A stretch of DNA of 22,482 nucleotides from contig CAJZEE010000026.1 of assembly GCA_915066865.1 (NCBI GenBank), forward strand, positions 1 to 22,482, read 5' to 3'. Source of the DNA: an uncultured Veillonella sp. (GTDB lineage: Bacteria; Bacillota; Negativicutes; Veillonellales; Veillonellaceae). The translations under genes were made by a program, and so were the position numbers. Positions 20,259 to 22,482 of this stretch are shown here, piece after piece. Positions within the stretch are counted from its first letter, which is position 1; each line of letters starts with the position of its first letter. The notes beneath the pieces were generated by a model, which did not search any database, had not been told where the DNA came from, and saw only the letters and a list, made by a program, of their open reading frames with translations.

Positions 20259-22091
20259 TTATTCTACGGTTACAGATTTAGCCAAGTTACGTGGCTTGTC
20301 TACGTCTGCACCACGAGTAATCGCTGCGTAGTACGCCAATAATTGCAATGGTACAACCGCTAAGATTGGAGCGATGAATTTATTTGCACGAGGCACATAG
20401 ATTGTGTGGTCAACGTGTTTAGATAATTCTTCGTCACCTTTCATACCGATGCCGATTACGATAGCTTCACGCGCTTTTACTTCGCGGATGTTGCTGATCA
20501 TCTTGTCATAAACATCCTCTTGTGTAGCCAATGCGATAACAGGTACGCCTTCTTCGATAAGAGCCAAGGTACCATGTTTCAATTCACCACCAGCGTAAGC
20601 CTCAGCGTGGATGTAAGAAATTTCTTTCAATTTCAAAGCCCCTTCCATCGCTACTGCGTAGTCGATAGCACGGCCCAAGAAGAACGCATCAGATTTGAAG
20701 CCATAATGTTTAGCAAAGGCTTTCATATCTTCGTCTACTTCAAAGATCTCGTGAATCAATGCAGGCAAGTTTTTAACACCGCTAAGAATTTCTTCGCCTA
20801 CAGCTGGATTCATTTTGCCGTTTAATTGGCCAAGGTATACAGCGAACAACAAGCCTGCTACTAATTGAGTAGTGTACGCTTTTGTAGACGCTACAGAAAT
20901 TTCAGGACCAGCCCATGTGTAAACTTTGTTATCCGCTTCACGAGAAATGCTGGAACCAACAACATTGGTAATAGCCAAGGATTTGGCACCAAGGCGTTTA
21001 GCTTCCTTCAAGGCCGCCAATGTATCGGATGTTTCACCGGATTGGCTGATAACGATACATAATGTTTTATCATCAGTCAACGGGTTGCTGTAACGATATT
21101 CAGATGCGATTTCCACATCAACTGGAATGCGCGCCAAGTTTTCAATATATTGTTTTGTTACAAGCCCTGCATGGTATGCAGTACCGCATGCAACGATGAG
21201 AATTTTATTAAAAGCTGCCACATCTTCAGCAGTCCAATTCAACTCATCAAAGATAGCTGTCTTACCATCTTCAGAAATATGTGTACCAAATGTATCACGA
21301 ACAGCCTTAGGTTGATCATGAATTTCTTTCAACATAAAGTGTTCATAACCGCCTTTTTCTGCTGCTTCCGCATTCCAGTTAACGTGAAATACTTCTTTAT
21401 CAACTGGATTACCTTCACGGTCAAATACAGATACAGTATCGCGAGTAACGATAGCCATTTCACCATCGCTCAAGATGTATGTATCACGTGTGTAGTTAAT
21501 AATAGCTGGAATATCGGATGCTACAAAGTTTTCACCTTTACCAAGGCCGATAACCAATGGATTTTCTTTTTTAGTACAAATGATTTTGTCTGGCTCATCA
21601 GCACAGATGATTTCAAGAGCATACGCACCGTCAACACGAGCAAGCATGCGGCGTACAGTACCTACGAAATCGCCATCGTACATATCCTCTAATAAATGAG
21701 CTACTACTTCTGTATCAGTTTCAGATTTGAAATGGTACCCTTTTTCGATGAGCTCTTCTTTTAAAGGCATGTAGTTTTCAATAATACCGTTGTGAACAAC
21801 AGCAAATTTACCATCTTCAGATGCATGAGGATGCGCATTCATATCGGATGGACGACCATGTGTAGCCCAACGAGTATGTCCGATACCTACAGTTCCTTCA
21901 TTAGGATCCGCTTTCACGATAGTCTCTAAATTGGAGAGACGGCCAACCTTTTTTTGAATTTTAATAACATTTTCAGCACCAATAATAGCGATGCCTGCAG
22001 AATCATAACCACGGTATTCTAATTTCGCCATACCGTCCAATAAGAAATCAGATGCTTGATTAAAGCCAATGTATCCTACGATACCGCACAT
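20259..22091 (-). CDS. glmS: Glutamine-fructose-6-phosphate aminotransferase (isomerizing)
   Basis: GlmS makes glucosamine 6-phosphate from fructose 6-phosphate and glutamine, the first step to peptidoglycan and LPS amino sugars. The 610-residue protein is complete: an N-terminal glutaminase domain with nucleophile C2 (MCGIVGYIG), YRGYDSAG and GHTRWATHG; then two sugar-isomerase domains with ACGTAYHAG, CIVISQSGETSDTLAAL and STKAYTTQ; and the C-terminal DKPRNLAKSVTVE tail that closes the active site. The ATG follows GGAGGATA at about 5-6 nt. The leader carries a glmS ribozyme, so high GlcN6P should cleave and destabilise this mRNA. Confidence 0.98.
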   Translation of the reverse strand: MCGIVGYIGFNQASDFLLDGMAKLEYRGYDSAGIAIIGAENVIKIQKKVGRLSNLETIVKADPNEGTVGIGHTRWATHGRPSDMNAHPHASEDGKFAVVHNGIIENYMPLKEELIEKGYHFKSETDTEVVAHLLEDMYDGDFVGTVRRMLARVDGAYALEIICADEPDKIICTKKENPLVIGLGKGENFVASDIPAIINYTRDTYILSDGEMAIVTRDTVSVFDREGNPVDKEVFHVNWNAEAAEKGGYEHFMLKEIHDQPKAVRDTFGTHISEDGKTAIFDELNWTAEDVAAFNKILIVACGTAYHAGLVTKQYIENLARIPVDVEIASEYRYSNPLTDDKTLCIVISQSGETSDTLAALKEAKRLGAKSLAITNVVGSSISREADNKVYTWAGPEISVASTKAYTTQLVAGLLFAVYLGQLNGKMNPAVGEEILSGVKNLPALIHEIFEVDEDMKAFAKHYGFKSDAFFLGRAIDYAVAMEGALKLKEISYIHAEAYAGGELKHGTLALIEEGVPVIALATQEDVYDKMISNIREVKAREAIVIGIGMKGDEELSKHVDHTIYVPRANKFIAPILAVVPLQLLAYYAAITRGADVDKPRNLAKSVTVE

Positions 22092-22109
22092 AAGTATATC
22101 CTCCTATAA

Positions 22110-22130
22110 CTGGGGGCATTTTAGCCCCAG
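22110..22130 (-). promoter_or_regulatory. Hairpin just upstream of the glmS ribosome binding site
   Basis: CTGGGG (22110-22115) and CCCCAG (22125-22130), extended by a C-G pair past a bulge, form a GC-rich hairpin ending about 6-7 nt before the AGGAGG site. It lacks a T-run, so it is not a terminator; it may protect or limit access to the site. Confidence 0.55.
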
Positions 22131-22205
22131 CCAATAACTAAGGCTAACAAATTAATGTTCTAGATTAATATTCTATTTAATGTATTAATTATTAGTTCAA
22201 TACAA

Positions 22206-22352
22206 TTCATTCAGATATACTTTGTCCCCATCGTTACCGATGGGTTTTTTAATACCTGTTACGACATGAATATGCCGGAAGAGCATCCGCTGATGACTCG
22301 ATCACTCTTCACCTCGTCTACCCTAACGACTGCCTTCGCGGGTACTTGCGCT
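22206..22352 (-). ncRNA. glmS ribozyme (glucosamine-6-phosphate-activated)
   Basis: On the minus strand, conserved blocks occur in order: AATA-GCGC at the cleavage site, a TACCC/GGGTA stem, GTAGACGAGG, an AGAG/CTCT stem enclosing ATCGAG and GCGGATG, then CCGGC, CGTAACAGG, and a CCCATCG/CGATGGG hairpin followed by GACAAAG, as in the known glmS ribozyme. Cleavage would fall between A (22352) and G (22351). It lies in the glmS leader, upstream of a 114-nt stretch to the start codon. Confidence 0.93.
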
Positions 22353-22430
22353 ATTCGCCTTTACGAATTCGGAATTCCTTTCTGTGATATATGGCAGAAT
22401 CAGTACAAAATAAAATATGTACTAAAGTGT

Positions 22431-22460
22431 ATTATACTAAAAAAATCGATAAAAAGTAAA
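22431..22460 (-). promoter_or_regulatory. Promoter of glmS
   Basis: On the minus strand, TTTACT (22455-22460) and TATAAT (22431-22436) with an 18-bp spacer, preceded by a T-rich run. The predicted start is about 70 nt upstream of the ribozyme cleavage site. Confidence 0.6.
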
Positions 22461-22482
22461 CCACCTCAGATAATTCAAAAGG

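Noticed and set aside
21150..21692. A 180-codon open reading frame on the plus strand inside glmS
   Set aside because: It is antisense to strongly conserved GlmS domains, has no ribosome binding site seen and its translation (Cys/Phe/Ile-rich) resembles no protein family.

Overview
The window looks like chromosomal DNA of a low-GC anaerobe with Gram-positive-like translation signals (strong GGAGG ribosome binding sites, ATG with one clear TTG start). The gene families and their wording (glmS ribozyme, YedF/SelD selenium genes, rubrerythrin, ThiW, DUF951) point to the Firmicutes, and Veillonella or another Negativicutes is my best guess. That placement is inference; there is no rRNA here to prove it. 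No mobile element, CRISPR array, tRNA or rRNA was seen. Nearly all genes are housekeeping, metabolic or transport genes and most lie on the minus strand.

Layout. 1-1135: a small GlsB/YeaQ-type membrane protein and a nitroreductase. 1211-3654: a selenium operon on the minus strand, in transcription order DUF951, selD, yedF, DUF3343 (putative Se/S carrier), ended by a terminator that contains the last stop codon; seven copies of a 7-bp tandem repeat sit between selD and yedF. 3655-5026: rubrerythrin (+) preceded by a 750-bp gene-free region with a Fur-like box, a promoter and an about 270-nt leader, and followed by a terminator.

5125-9562: a thiamin salvage locus. A minus-strand operon thiW-thiD-thiM/thiE (the last a fusion) and a plus-strand cytX gene diverge from each other, and each has its own promoter, TPP riboswitch and riboswitch terminator. 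Together they import the thiazole and pyrimidine halves, phosphorylate them and join them.

9623-12196: a molybdate-type ABC system (modA, then modB-modC after a terminator), convergent with cytX across an elaborate bidirectional terminator. 12443-14491: an AEC-family carrier, an ArsR/SmtB metal sensor with a CzrA-like zinc motif and a palindromic operator candidate, and a universal stress protein. 14661-18554: a polar amino acid ABC operon (binding lipoprotein, permease, ATPase) that ends with an exported cysteine-free protein of unknown function. 18701-20200: trpS and a small membrane protein. 20259-22460: glmS with its self-cleaving glmS ribozyme leader and promoter.

The most unusual signal is around rubrerythrin. 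The leader holds a regularly spaced string of nine to ten short hairpins whose stems differ in sequence but stay complementary, while the loop is always AAGT (AAGU in RNA). The series begins just after the predicted transcription start, stops at the ribosome binding site, and resumes between the stop codon and the terminator. I know no described RNA family of this form; it is the best candidate here for an undescribed regulatory system.
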